Part shown: one piece after another, positions 28,302 through 41,900 of the stretch
Layout of the letters: every line of letters starts with the position of its first letter
Numbering within the stretch: position 1 is the stretch's first letter
From: Thecamonas trahens ATCC 50062
Lineage: Eukaryota > Apusozoa > Apusomonadida > Apusomonadidae
Assembly: GCF_000142905.1 (NCBI RefSeq)
Contig: NW_013657630.1
Coordinates: forward strand, 192,961-256,960
DNA: 64,000 nucleotides
Direction: 5' to 3'
Translations under genes and position numbers: made by a program
Notes under the pieces: model-generated
The model's database searches: none
Seen by the model: the letters and a program-made list of their open reading frames with translations, nothing else
Told to the model about the DNA's origin: nothing

Positions 28302-30056
28302 TCACTCGACCAGATGGGCGACGACGCCGTCCGGCCGGACTCGTGCGGAGCGGCCGCGCCACGCCAGCACCTTGTCGCCCAGCTCACCCGCGCGATGAGT
28401 TGGTTGCTGCGGGAAGCGGCGGCCGGGCGCAAGTTCATCCGGATGCCACGGCGGGAGCTTGCTGTGGTCGCCGCTCGCCGACGGATAGGTAAAGCCGAGG
28501 TCGAGGTGCGGAAAGAGGAGCGGGATGGAGCTGCCCGACTCGACGAGGTTCCTGACGGCGGCGGCGCGCGAGGGCGAGATGGAGCTAAGCGCAGCGTACT
28601 TGGCGGCACGGACGCTCGAGTCGAAGATGACATTCTTGAGCAGGCCTGGGAGCGGGAGGGCAGTCGCGGCCGACTGAGCCATGCTCGCCGCGCCAGGGCT
28701 GAGTCCGACGGCGCTCGTCACCGCCAGCACTCGCTCGTAGTTGGCCATCGACTGGTTGGCGGCAGCCTGGGCGGCACTCCGGCGCTCGGCGGTGTAGCTT
28801 GCCAGCGACGGCGCCAACTGAGTGCAGTCAGCTTCTGCCGATGCCCAGCGTGCGAGGCGCCAAGCGAGGTTGCTGGCATCGGCGATGCCAGTGTTGAGGC
28901 CAAAGCCACCGGCAGGTGGAAACTGATGGGCGGCGTCGCCGGCAAGGGCGAGGCCGGGCATCGGGGCGTAGTTGCCGGCGACGCCGACCCGCATGCTCCA
29001 CGGGGCAGCCGAACGCACATCGATGTGGGCGCGGGTGAGGCGGCCGGAGGCGCGGGCGGCCGGAAAGGCAGCAAGGACAGCATCGGTGACGGCGCGAGTG
29101 GTGGAGAGTGCGGAAAGGTCCTGCCACTCGGGAAAGAACGGGATCTGGGCGACCCACTCGCCGCGGGCGAGCGAGTGGGCGACGAGGACGCCGACAAACT
29201 CGGGATTGTACACAAAGTACAGCATGGCTGGGTGTGCCAGCTCAACAGCGTGCGGCGGGATGAAGAAGTGCACGTTGATCAGCGACTGGAGTGCCTTGCC
29301 GGCTGGAAACCGCGGATCCGGTGAGACAAGGACCGAGCCAGCCTCGTCGGCGAGCGTCGAGTGGGCGCCGTCTGCAGCGACAACGACGACGTCATCGCCG
29401 AGCGCCGACGCACCAACGCTCTGTACAGCATCATCAATAGAGGCGACTTCTGACCCTAGCCGGAGATCGACGAACTTTGCCACGTCGGGCGAGCGCAGCC
29501 GCTCCAGCAGCATCGGCATCAGCGCCGACGACGGAAAATGGACTGGATGGGCGATTTGGAGCGATCCCGACGAGAGAAACGAGGCATCGGGGCCGACCAG
29601 AGTGTCATGAATACCATGGTGAGAGTGATCGCAAGAGTCAAGAGTTGGCGCGGTGGCCTCGAGGTGGTCGGTGGGCGGAGCGATGGGCGAGAGCGGGTAG
29701 ACGGACGAAGCGATGTGATCGTAGCGAGCGATGGGATCGAGATCATCAACACCACGAGCATACACAAAGTCCTTCCAACACGCAACCGGCTCAATGGCAC
29801 GATATACGGCATCAGCTATGCCGAGCGAAGAGAATATTTCCAAAGTGCGCGAAGATAGAAAATGAGCCTGCGGATGAGCCGAGAGCTCTGCCTCACTCCG
29901 TCGCTCCGTCACAGTCACTCGCACGCCATACGAGCCGAGGAGGTTGGCCAGGACCAGTCCCACAGGTCCTCCCCCCACAATATGCACTCTCCGTCCGAGC
30001 ATCACCCCAAACCCCACGCTCGACCTTCTTCTCTCCGCTTTGAGTCGCGTAGCCAT
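28302..30056 (-). CDS. FAD-dependent monooxygenase of the p-hydroxybenzoate/phenol hydroxylase fold
   Basis: The ATG at 30056 gives 584 aa. The first ~24 residues are basic and could be a mitochondrial targeting peptide (inference). The FAD-binding Rossmann motif VHIVGGGPVGLVLANLL starts near residue 27. HPQAHFLSSRTLEIF follows, typical of the aromatic-hydroxylase group with 'hPqAH..nnRtmE'. The DG motif (VAADGAHS) and the GD motif (LALAGDAAHQFPPAGGFGLN, near 365) are intact, so FAD binding and catalysis are plausible. The NADPH-linked hydroxylation substrate cannot be told from sequence; related plant and fungal enzymes act on phenolic or quinone-like rings. The stop is separated from the opposite GnT-I stop by a single base. 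Confidence 0.88.
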   Translation of the reverse strand: MATRLKAERRRSSVGFGVMLGRRVHIVGGGPVGLVLANLLGSYGVRVTVTERRSEAELSAHPQAHFLSSRTLEIFSSLGIADAVYRAIEPVACWKDFVYARGVDDLDPIARYDHIASSVYPLSPIAPPTDHLEATAPTLDSCDHSHHGIHDTLVGPDASFLSSGSLQIAHPVHFPSSALMPMLLERLRSPDVAKFVDLRLGSEVASIDDAVQSVGASALGDDVVVVAADGAHSTLADEAGSVLVSPDPRFPAGKALQSLINVHFFIPPHAVELAHPAMLYFVYNPEFVGVLVAHSLARGEWVAQIPFFPEWQDLSALSTTRAVTDAVLAAFPAARASGRLTRAHIDVRSAAPWSMRVGVAGNYAPMPGLALAGDAAHQFPPAGGFGLNTGIADASNLAWRLARWASAEADCTQLAPSLASYTAERRSAAQAAANQSMANYERVLAVTSAVGLSPGAASMAQSAATALPLPGLLKNVIFDSSVRAAKYAALSSISPSRAAAVRNLVESGSSIPLLFPHLDLGFTYPSASGDHSKLPPWHPDELAPGRRFPQQPTHRAGELGDKVLAWRGRSARVRPDGVVAHLVE

Positions 30057-30811
30057 CCGTCCTACGCAGACGCCGGCCGCCTTTGGCTGACGCGTTGGTC
30101 CCGCCGGACGAGGCCGATCGACTACGGGATGTGGATGATGCCAGCCCAGCGGATTGGATGCTGAGCTTGGTAAAGTGGGTGGGGAAGGGGAGGGACGGGG
30201 GGGGGGGAGGTCATCATTCATGCTCGGGGGTCGTTGGATGGGGTGTGGATGGGGGGAGGGGGTGATCAGCTTGTGTAGCCTTGCGCGGGGCGGTGTAGGG
30301 CTATCGGCCGGGCACGTCTCCGGCAGATGTAGGCGATGGAAGGTCAGGTGCGATGTTGGTGGCTTCAGCTGTGGATATGTATCCCGTTTGGGGACAGGGA
30401 TAGCGCTGCAGATGGATGCGGTGCTTCGAGATGAAGAGCCGTTCACGTAGGTGCACATCGATTATTGATGTAGACCAGAGTGTCCACGACACGGATCGGA
30501 GTCCACGCTGTGCTGCTGCTAGACGGAAAATGCGATTGCGATGACACAGCGATCTGTGATCAAATGCACTAGGTGGGTTACAGCCGCGCCCCAGACCTAT
30601 CCACAAATAGTTCTCCTCCCCCTCTTCAAGCTACAGCATCCAACACTGTTTCCCGACACTTCTTTCCACGACCAACGTTGTCATTCCCCTATATCCACCA
30701 TCAGCGACGTGGACCATCAGCTATGCCCGCCCGTATCCAAAAGCGACAAAAAAACCGTAGGCGCAAAGGTGCGGAACGATTTTCGTGACGCTTCCTTCTT
30801 TGACGAGCGAA
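30057..30811. other. Divergent intergenic region
   Basis: This ~755-bp spacer separates the monooxygenase (-) from the RING protein (+). A G-rich patch (about 30175-30265) lies just upstream of the monooxygenase on the opposite strand. The right half is mixed sequence without long repeats and contains CCCCTATATCC near 30688. No gene is seen. Confidence 0.5.
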
Positions 30812-32598
<1,787 letters not shown>

Positions 32599-32611
<13 letters not shown>

Positions 32612-35600
32612 GGCATCGCACTACGAGATGACACAGCAGCAGCCGCGTGAGCGCGAGTTCTGCGGCGGCGGGTGGGCCGCGTTTCGCGCCGCCGCCACCG
32701 CGACAGTCGTTGCGTCAGCCGGGTGGACAGCCGCCGCCGACGAGTGGCGGGTGAGCTGCGACGAGTCGGTCGTCGAGACAACCGGTTCGGTGTTCCACGG
32801 CGTCGACCGCGAGTCTGCACCTTGGATGCTGACGAGGTGAAGTGGACGCCTGACTCTGTGGTGGGCAGCGCGTGGTTGGAGAGCGTCATGGATATATCCA
32901 TGACGATGGACGACTCGGGCGCCCGCGACATCGACTCATCCGACGACATACCGAGCGACTTGGGCGACGATTCACGTGGCACCCGAATGACTGCTGGCGG
33001 GCGAGTGTCGGCAGGGAGGAGCGAGCCCGAGACAGAGACCCTGCGGCCCATGCGGTTCTCTACTAGGACGGCGGCAGCCTCGGTCGAGAGCTCGCCCGAG
33101 CCTCCGGCCCGCGACGGCGACGACCACGGGTTGGTCGGCACCACGCCGGCGAGCACCAGCGCCGCCATAAACTTGGACTGATCGCGGCGGCCAATGCTGC
33201 GGCGCTGTGACGACTTGGTCCCGTCGACGGCGTTGAGGAGAAGACCGGCATTGAACCAGCACTGCAGCCGGCGGACGTGCTCGCGCAGCTTGGCAACGTG
33301 CGTCGGCGGCGCCATTCGCCCGGCAAATAAATGAAGGCTGTTGGAGGTATCGTGGATGAGCAGGCACTGAGCCGAGGTCTCGACGTCAAGCGAGAAGAGA
33401 GAGGCATGCTTGGCAACGTCCAGCTCGCGTGCGACAGGAAGCGAAGCCGACGCACCCGGGCACAGCTCCTGGATGGCATACACCCGGGTCCGCCGCTCGC
33501 TGACTATCTGTGCCGTCCGCGGCGCAGAGTATCCGGTTAGCTCGTCCGGTCCGGCCGCCGCCGACGAGTCGGAGCGCTCCGACGAGGAGCCCACCGTCCC
33601 AGACTTGAACGAGCGGGTCGCCGACATGGCAATTGGTAGCCGCAGGTCGGCCTGGGTGTCGTTTGGCGAGTCCGAAGTCATGTCGGTCAGTTGCGCCACA
33701 GCGTAGTCGCCGGTGGACGAGGTCGTCACTGTCGAGTGCTCGCGCCGAAGCCGTGCCGAGTTGGGCGAGCTCTCGCTCATCGACGCCGCCAGGATCGACC
33801 GGGCGTGCGCCACATCGAGCGAATGACCAAACGCCGCCAGCCGCGCCTCGTGCCAGGCCCGGGCCTGGCTCTGAAAGTGCGGCGAGACGGCCGACGCCGC
33901 CCCGGACCCACCGATCAGCGCCCCTCGCTTGAGCATGACCAGGGCCAGGGCGTCGTGATACGAGATGTTGAGCAAGGTAGCGACCCACCAGACGGCGAGC
34001 GCAAGCGCCTGCGTCTCCCCAGACGAGGCATAGACGGCAACCTTGCCGCCGTGCGAGGCGACCGACGCCACAAACTCCATAAAGTCAATCGCCACCAGAG
34101 CGAGGTCTGTCGACACCTCGTCGACGAGCGGGAGCTGCAAGAGCGTCGGCGTGTCGACACCGTCGCGTGGCGTGTTGAGCAGGTCCGGGCCGGGCTGGGT
34201 CGACGCGGCACGCGAGGCGCGGACAACGCCACGCACCCCGTGGGCATCGCGCCATTCGGCCGAGAGCGCCTGCTCCGTCGACGTCACATGCAGGTGGGCG
34301 AGGATGCTGGTCGGCTCCGAACCCATGACGAGGTCGAGCATCGAGGCAACAGCCGCTTTCGGCCGGTCTGAGCGGAACCGCTGGACGAGGAGGAACTGGA
34401 CCGCGAGGCGGAGCTCCGACGTTGGCGGCGGCATGCGGAGAGGGACCGGGAGGACCGTCTGATGACTGGCCTCAAGATGGTCGGAGGTCAGCGCCCGCCG
34501 CACAACCGCTTTGGTCTTCACCGTCGCGTTCGGGGCCGGGACGGCGAGCGAGACGTTGGCCAGCCGTCCGGGGTTCCACGCCAGCGGCGCCGAAAACGGC
34601 GCATGGACCGAGGATAGCGACGAGGTGGCGATCGAGGCCTTGCGCGGCTTGCTCAGCATATGAACGTCGATGACATGGGCCTCCGGCAGCGCCGCGAGTG
34701 CCTTAGCATCCGTCGACGAGTACATGCCAGGGCTTGGCGTTGGCGAGGTGCGACCCGAGCCCGACTCACTCGACGCACAGGAGCTCCCCGAGTTGGTTAC
34801 GGCCCCGTCTGCTCGGCGCGACGGCGAGAGCAGCCACGCGGCGGTGCTGACCACTGGGTTGGCGGCGAGGTTATCGGTCGAAGCGGCCGAGGTTCCGGCC
34901 GAGACGGCAAACGAGTGCGACGACGAGTTGGACTCGTGGAGGTCGCTGCTCGTGTTAGCGCCCGCCGAGGCGACCGAGCCACCCGAGGCGAGGGTGAGAA
35001 GGTGCGACTCGCGGGTCGACGGCTCGTCAAACTTGGCCCATGGAGTCTGCGGCTTGACGCCCGAGTCGACAAGGAGGTTGGCAAAGATGTGTGGGGCATT
35101 GGCTGGTACCTTGACGCGGTCCCCGGCGCCCTCGTAGAGCTGCAGACGGAGGACGGCCTTGCGGATGGCGGCGCGGTAGTCGGACGGCGTCTCGTGGCCG
35201 CAGTAGGTGTAGAGCTTGTTGTCGGCTCCGTGGAGGATAAATGCCGACGAGGCATTGACGGCAAAAAGGCGCGGGTCGGTGTGCGGGACGATGCGGGCGA
35301 CGAGGAACGGCGAGGCACCGGGCTTGGTCGACTGTGGCTCGATGGCGTAGACAAGGACCTGTGTGTTGCGCGGGCCGGCATCGGCGAGCGCCTTCTTTGG
35401 CCGGTGGCATCGTTCGTACCAGTCCTGCAGAACAAAGGTGAAGCCGACGTTGGGCCTTGCGATGGGCCGCTTGGTCTGGACCCATGCAAGAGCTTTGGCA
35501 TAGTCCCAGTCGTTGAGGAGCATAACCCAGGCGACAGAGAGGGCGACTGAGCGCGAGATGCCCAGCCGGCAGTGGATAAAGACTGCGCCGCCGGCCCGCC

Positions 35601-36875
35601 GCACCGAGTCAATGATCTCCATGATTTCGTAGAGGACAGCGAGAATGTCGGCGTGAAGGATGTCTGCGAGGACTACGTTCGTGTAGGTAAACGTCTCTGG
35701 GAAAACGACGGGACAACCATGAGCCGCGACACGGCTTCAAGCTTGGCTTTGGTCTCTTGCGAGGCAAAGTTCGGCGCCGAGACGGCCATTGGCGTAGTGA
35801 CCGGTGACACGTCGGGCACGTCGCCAGGTGGCGGCGCGGTTTCGGGCGGCGGAGCGTACGCGCAATTGATGACGTGCGTGATGCCGGCGTGGACCAAGGC
35901 CTGCTTGTTTGACGCCGATGAGAGGCCACCAATGTAGAGATACGGGAAGAGCTGGGTCAGGTTCGACGCCGCCGTCTCAATTGACTTGCGCGCTTGCGCT
36001 GTGGCGGTCATCGACGACCGCGTTTTGCCCACTGCCGAGAGGTCTAGTCCCAGCGCGGGCGGAAGCTTGGTCATTCGCGGAGGTTTGCGGGCCGAGACCG
36101 GGAGCTCCATCAGCGATTTGGAGGTGTAGTGGCCCAGCCGCGGGGTCTGCCGTCGATTTGTACCTGGCGAGCGTGAGCGTGAGCGCGAGTCCGAGGTCGG
36201 CGGTGGCGACGACGATGACGACGAGGTCCGCGACCGGAGCCCGCTGCCAGTCCGCGACGTCCGCAACTGCGAGGCGCCCGAATACCCGAGCGAGCTCTCC
36301 GAGTCGGACGCCGAGCCCGAGTAGGTGCGTGAAGAACGCGACGGCTGCGCCGATGACAGCATCGACGTCGACGAGTCGGGGGTATCGCTCGAGCGCCGAG
36401 TCGACGCGCGTGACGAAACCGACCCTCCAGAGCTTGACCCGACTCGAGCCCGAGGCGTCTTTGGGCTTGGCAACGAGAGGGTACCCAGCGGAATGTCTGA
36501 AGCTGTGGCACGGACCGACGGTTGCGATGGGACTGACTGCTTCGCAGACTGGAGTGACGAGAGCGGCGACGAGGTTGAGAGCGGAGTCGAGCTGGACGAC
36601 GAGTCCAAACCCGAGCCCGACTCTTCCTCTTCTTGCTCTTCGGGCGTGCCCACAACCGCGACTGCCAGCGGTGCTTCGTGGGCGAGTGCCCAGTCATTGG
36701 CAGCTGCTGTCTGAGCGCGCGTCGGCAGCAGTAAGCTCTGCCCGCGGGCAAGTTCAACCACAAGTGGAGGATCAACTGCGAGCAGCGGTCTGTCGTAATG
36801 CAGCGGAGCTGTAGCCTGCGGCCATGCCTCTCGCCGCAATGAGCATGACGCCAGGTGGCGAGAGGACGGGATCAT
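32599..36875 (-). CDS. MKP1-like dual-specificity phosphatase with gelsolin-like domain, internally duplicated (second phosphatase dead)
   Basis: The ATG at 36875 begins a Ser/Arg-rich disordered N-terminus (~300 residues). The first phosphatase domain follows: LFPYLYIGGLSSASNKQALV ... ITHVINC, then ADILHADILAVLYEIMEIID, then the active-site loop FIHCRLGISRSVALSVAWV (nt about 35580-35525; Cys, Arg and Ser all present). A gelsolin-like domain comes next (FLVARIVPHTDPRLFAVNAS ... LYTYCGHETPSDYRAAI, about 35370-35070), as in plant MKP1, which inactivates MAP kinases. After a ~250-residue linker the same order repeats. A phosphatase-like unit has AVYASSGETQALALAVWWV in the active-site position (no Cys or Arg, nt about 34035-33980). 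A second gelsolin-like unit then follows (LFSLDVETSAQCLLIHDTSN, about 33400-33140). The frame changes near 35690-35760, needing one extra base or a small unrecognised intron; TTTTCCCAG at the junction could be an acceptor. The 3' end overlaps the RING gene by 13 bp. Confidence 0.82.
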
Positions 36876-37333
36876 CTTGCGCGTGTTTGGGCGAGTAGCA
36901 GGCGACGCGAGGCTTGATCACAGCGAAGGAGAGTAGAGCGAGCGAGAACGTGAGTGTAGGATGTGCAGCTCGGCGAGGCTTGGCAGCTCGAGTCTGAGTC
37001 AGTTGCCAACACAAGGGGGGGGGGGGGGAGCACTTGTGCCAAACAAGACCACCAACGTCAGATCTTTCAAAGGTGAAGAGTACCACCGAATACCGCCGAA
37101 TACCACCGAATACCGCCGAATACCACCGAATACCACCTAATGCAGCCAACAAAGGTACAACTCCACGTAGCAGCCAGGGATCTCCTGTGCCTGCCTTCGT
37201 GCGTGTCCGTGACCGTGTCCGTGTCCGTGTGGGTACACCTCGCGGGCGTTGATGTTCGTTATCTATCACGCCTTGACAACCTTCTTCAAGTCGTCGATCT
37301 CCAGATGCGGGTCCGTCCGTCCGTCCGTCCGTC

Positions 37334-37336
<3 letters not shown>

Positions 37337-37411
<75 letters not shown>
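37337..37411. repeat. (GT)n microsatellite
   Basis: An almost perfect GT dinucleotide run of about 75 bp, preceded by a (GTCC)n run at 37313-37332. Confidence 0.95.
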
Positions 37412-37413
<2 letters not shown>

Positions 37414-37489
37414 TCCGTGTGGGTACCGAAGTTCTCACCTGAGCAACAGCGGTGGCTTGCTTGACAAATCTCCCCCACACGTGTATGTC

Positions 37490-37762
<273 letters not shown>

Positions 37763-38985
37763 GTAATGTGCGGGTGTGACGAGCTGCCGTGTCAGGACCA
37801 AGCGACAGACGTTTGCAGCAAGGGCGGGTGGGGGCGGTGGTGGGGAGAGGGGGAAGGTGGAAGGGGGTGGGGATGTACACCTCCTTTTTGTATGATACAG
37901 GAAGGAGGGACCCCCTAGGAGAGGTTGGTGGAAGGGGTGGAGGGAGTGGGGAGGTGGTGGGCTGGTGTGGTGGTGGGAGGTGGGGAGGTGGGTGGAAGAC
38001 GTCGTCTGTCGGTGGGTGAAAGTTGCCCCGCAGACTATCGTTTGGTAATGGGTGTTTTCGCGCCGACAATGGTTGGCAAATTTTGGGGTCATTTTTTTGG
38101 GTGGGGATACCGGACAGGCTCTCATATTTTTCCTCGTATGCTGAATGGTCATTGTGAAGCCACTCTCCTTATCTGCCAATGTGTAGGCGGCTGTGGGAGT
38201 TGAGATGCATTCCAGAGTACAGCAATGTTTGCGCTATTGCCAGTTCGTGGCAATGGTAGGGAGACTGCGAGCACATGCCTTGGCTGTGAGAGAGGGCAGC
38301 GAGGTGTGGCCTGTTTGTGGCGGATGTGTGAGATGTGACAGGTGGGATGTGAGCATGTAGGGGGGGGGACTGGGGAACCAAAATATATTAACTTCCACCG
38401 TGACTCTCCCGCAACTTCACCAAAGTTGCGGCCCAGCCGTCGTCGGTCGTCCAGTCCAGCGACCGTGGGCGATCGGGTGAGCGGAAGCAGGGCGGGGCGA
38501 GGAGGGCGTCAGGGCAGGGAGGTACGGAGAAGGAGCATTGTTGAGGAGCACACGTCGCCGTTTGAGTGAGAGTAGAGCGAGTAAGAGGGTTTGAGTATGC
38601 TGGGGTGGATAGCTGTGTATGACGCAGTGTTCATTGTCTCTGCCGTCTTGGGCACCTCCTCGGAGAGCACCTTTGCATCTCATACATGTTTGGCTTTGGT
38701 GGTCTCTTGGACACTCTCTTGGCTCATTGGTCTGTGTGATGGTAATGGCAATGATCATGTGGCCGATTATCAACTCAATCATCTTCATCGCTATCATCAT
38801 CATCATCATCATCATCATCGTTACCAAACGACTTCTTCTGCTGCTTCTTCGTCTTCTTCTCTTCATGCTCATTCTTCTTTGGTCTCGCCTCTCTCTCGCA
38901 CTGCCGCAACAACGACAGCAGCAGCAGCAGCTGTACCTTTGGCATCATCGTCATCATCGGCCACAAAGACAAGTCTATCCCCGGC

Positions 38986-41900
38986 GTGGCAAGTGACTCG
39001 CATGCTTGTGAGCACCGTCGAGGGGTTGGGCTGCTCGGGCAAAGGACGCCACGCCGATCGACGAGCAACAGCCATGTCAATGGTCGCTTCCTCGGTAACT
39101 CGGGGCGGCTGAGCGAGCACAATCTCGACAACGAGGATGATGGCGAAGCGAGCGGCGGCGGGAGCGGCGGATGGCGGAGCGATTCGCCGCTGGCACAGCT
39201 TGCAGTCAACGTCATTATTCTGGCGACAGTACCGGGCGCGTGGGCGTGCGGGCAGCTGCCGGGGCACATCCGTGGGCCGCTGATGCCGTTTCTCGCGGTC
39301 GGCTTTGTGATGGCGCTCTCGCTCCGAGTGCCACGGGCGTATTTGTTGACGTACAAGTGCGTGACGGGAGCGGGCGGGCTTGTGGTGACTGGGCTTGCTG
39401 GCTCGCCGCCACTTCTTGCGGCCGCGGCGCTTGTTGCGTCTGGACTGTTGCACGCGGCGGCAGTGCCGACGTTCCCACTCCATCCCGTGACGCCGGCGAC
39501 GACTGCCGCGCTGATGATGCTTCTGGGTGTGTTTTTGGGCGCGACAGCGGCGCTGGGACAGATCGGCATGGCGATTGGAGTGTTGGCCGGAGCCGGAGCC
39601 GGGCTTGCCACGTTTATCTACCTGGTGCAGCTCTCGTGGTACATGCAGGCGGTGCGGAAGTTGAGGAGTCTCGTCCTGCGTGTGCCGCGACTGCCTGCCG
39701 CACATCCCGAGCTGAATGCCGTTTTCAGTGGGCTGGACAACGCGTACCAGGCGCTGTGCGTGGCGGCTGTGGCGGTGGACGATAGTTTGCCACGGACTGC
39801 GGCGCTATCGATCGCACGGGCGCCGCTGGCGGTCTGGCCAGACGATGTGGCGCTTCAGATACTCGCGTTGGGTATCGAGTGCTCGCGCTCGCCACCGCCA
39901 CTGACGCAGGCGACTAAGAGCGCACTGGGGCGACTGCGGTCTGCAGCAGCCTTATCGTCTGACGCGCAGCTGGCCATGCTGGCAGAAAAGGTGCTACCGA
40001 CGTTCAAGGCGGACCACTTGCTGCGTATGGCGACCCGAGCGGTGATGTCTGAGCCCGAAGATGTGCTCGCGGCGGCTGAGTCGACGTTTTGGCTGGCGAT
40101 TTTTGACGAGCGGCCAGCAACCGAGGTAGTCTCGGCGGCGCTTGAGTTTGCGGCGGCGCGTGAACTGAGCCATGTTGCGCGGCCGCGGACGGACCTTGTG
40201 CGGCACACGTCACCGCGGCCAAAATCGTCTCCTTCGCTGCTCTCGCCGCAGCAGCAGCCGTCGGTGATGTCCCTGGAGACCACGTCTGCACACATGGTAA
40301 GTGGACAGACACCGGCAGAGCGGCCACGGGCGGCGCTAACAGTTGCTTTGGCGTGGTGGGCGCTGGCGGTGTTTGGCCTTGTTCTGGCGACGGCATTGGT
40401 GTTTGGCCACGGCCTGTTTGCGCGGTCTGCGCGGGTGGCGGTCGAGGTGAGCGACGCGACGCACATGCACGAGTGGGCAGCGCTCCACACGACGTTGCAC
40501 GCACTAAGCCATGCTAAAAGGCCTGCATGGTTGAGCGAAGACGGACAAGAGCTTGTGGCGAGCATCGCAGATCAAGTCCGTGCAGTCGCAGCGGCGCTCG
40601 ACCGCAAGCACGATGCCGAGTGGGAGGCCTTGCGGATGACGGAGCACATTTCGTTGGGGCGGTTGGCGGCTGCGGTGGGCAAGGCAAGCAGCGGGAATGT
40701 AAGCGTGATGGCGGACGCGCTCCGTGTGTCAGGCGTGGGTGATCTGCTGGCGTCGATTCAGGATGCACGTGTTCTCGAGGCCGACGAGCCGGAACTCGGA
40801 CCTGTGGTTGGTGTCGGCTCTGTGGTTGCACTGAGCGCGGTGCTCTCGCTGCTGGCGCTTGTCATTTCGACGGTGCCTGACGTGATTGTGGTGCCTGCGT
40901 TGAGCCAAGGCGCGGCGCTGATGCGCAAGTACATGACGCAGCTGCGGGAGCTGGCACCGAGCGAAGTTGCGCGGCGGATCAGACGGAGCCGGGCCAAGTG
41001 CTCGGCCTCGCATGCGTGGGATGTGCCGGGCAAGCTGCCGATGGCGCTAGACGCTGCTGCACTGGATGATGACGAAGCGGCGCTGCGGACCAAGGCGCTC
41101 GGGGTTGTGGTCATGCTCTGCTGCTCGGCGGCAGTGTTTGGCATGCTCATGGTGTGGACGTGGTCGGTGCATGGCATGGCTGCGCGTCGGTGCGAGGCAT
41201 ACGCATCGACACTGCACACGGTGTCGTCGACGTACGCGATGGCGTTGACGGCAGGGGCAACGAGCAGAGTGCGGCGCGGGGTGTACAAGGCGTATGAGCT
41301 TGCGCTGGAGCCTGCAACGGCAAACCTGTCGTCACGGTGGGAGATGCTCGCGGCGGTGCCTTACGGGATCATAGCACAGCACGAGCAGGTGACGGTGCTG
41401 GAGACGCTGCGGCCTGTGGCGGTGTATGTGGCGGCACTCGAGGCGCTAGGGCGCGCGTCTTCTGTGGCACCGGACGAGGGGACGCTGTCGAGTCTGGCGG
41501 ATGCGGCGCGCACAGCGGTGCTCGAAGGACTGAAGGCGGAGCTGGCGATAGAGGCTCGTGTGCGGTGGGGAGCGCTCACGCTGCCGGCGATAGCGCTTGT
41601 TCTGACAGGCGTCGCGGTGTGGCTCCAGCCGCTGCTTGCAGCGCACTACTGGTGGCTGAGGCGCCTGGAGGAGTGCAACAAAGCGCTGCAGGCGCTGGTG
41701 CCGAGCTCGAGCGGTGGTGCCAAGCGCAGCAGCGACATAAGCGCCGAGCTGGCGCTGAATGCTTTCGGTGATGCAGCGCTGGTGTGCGAGTACTCGAGCG
41801 CGGTGGTGATGGCCAACGCAGAGGCCGGGCGACTGTTTGGGGCAAGCAGTCCGGAGGAGCTACATGGTTTGCTCCTCTCCGAGCTGGTGTCTGACCCGAG

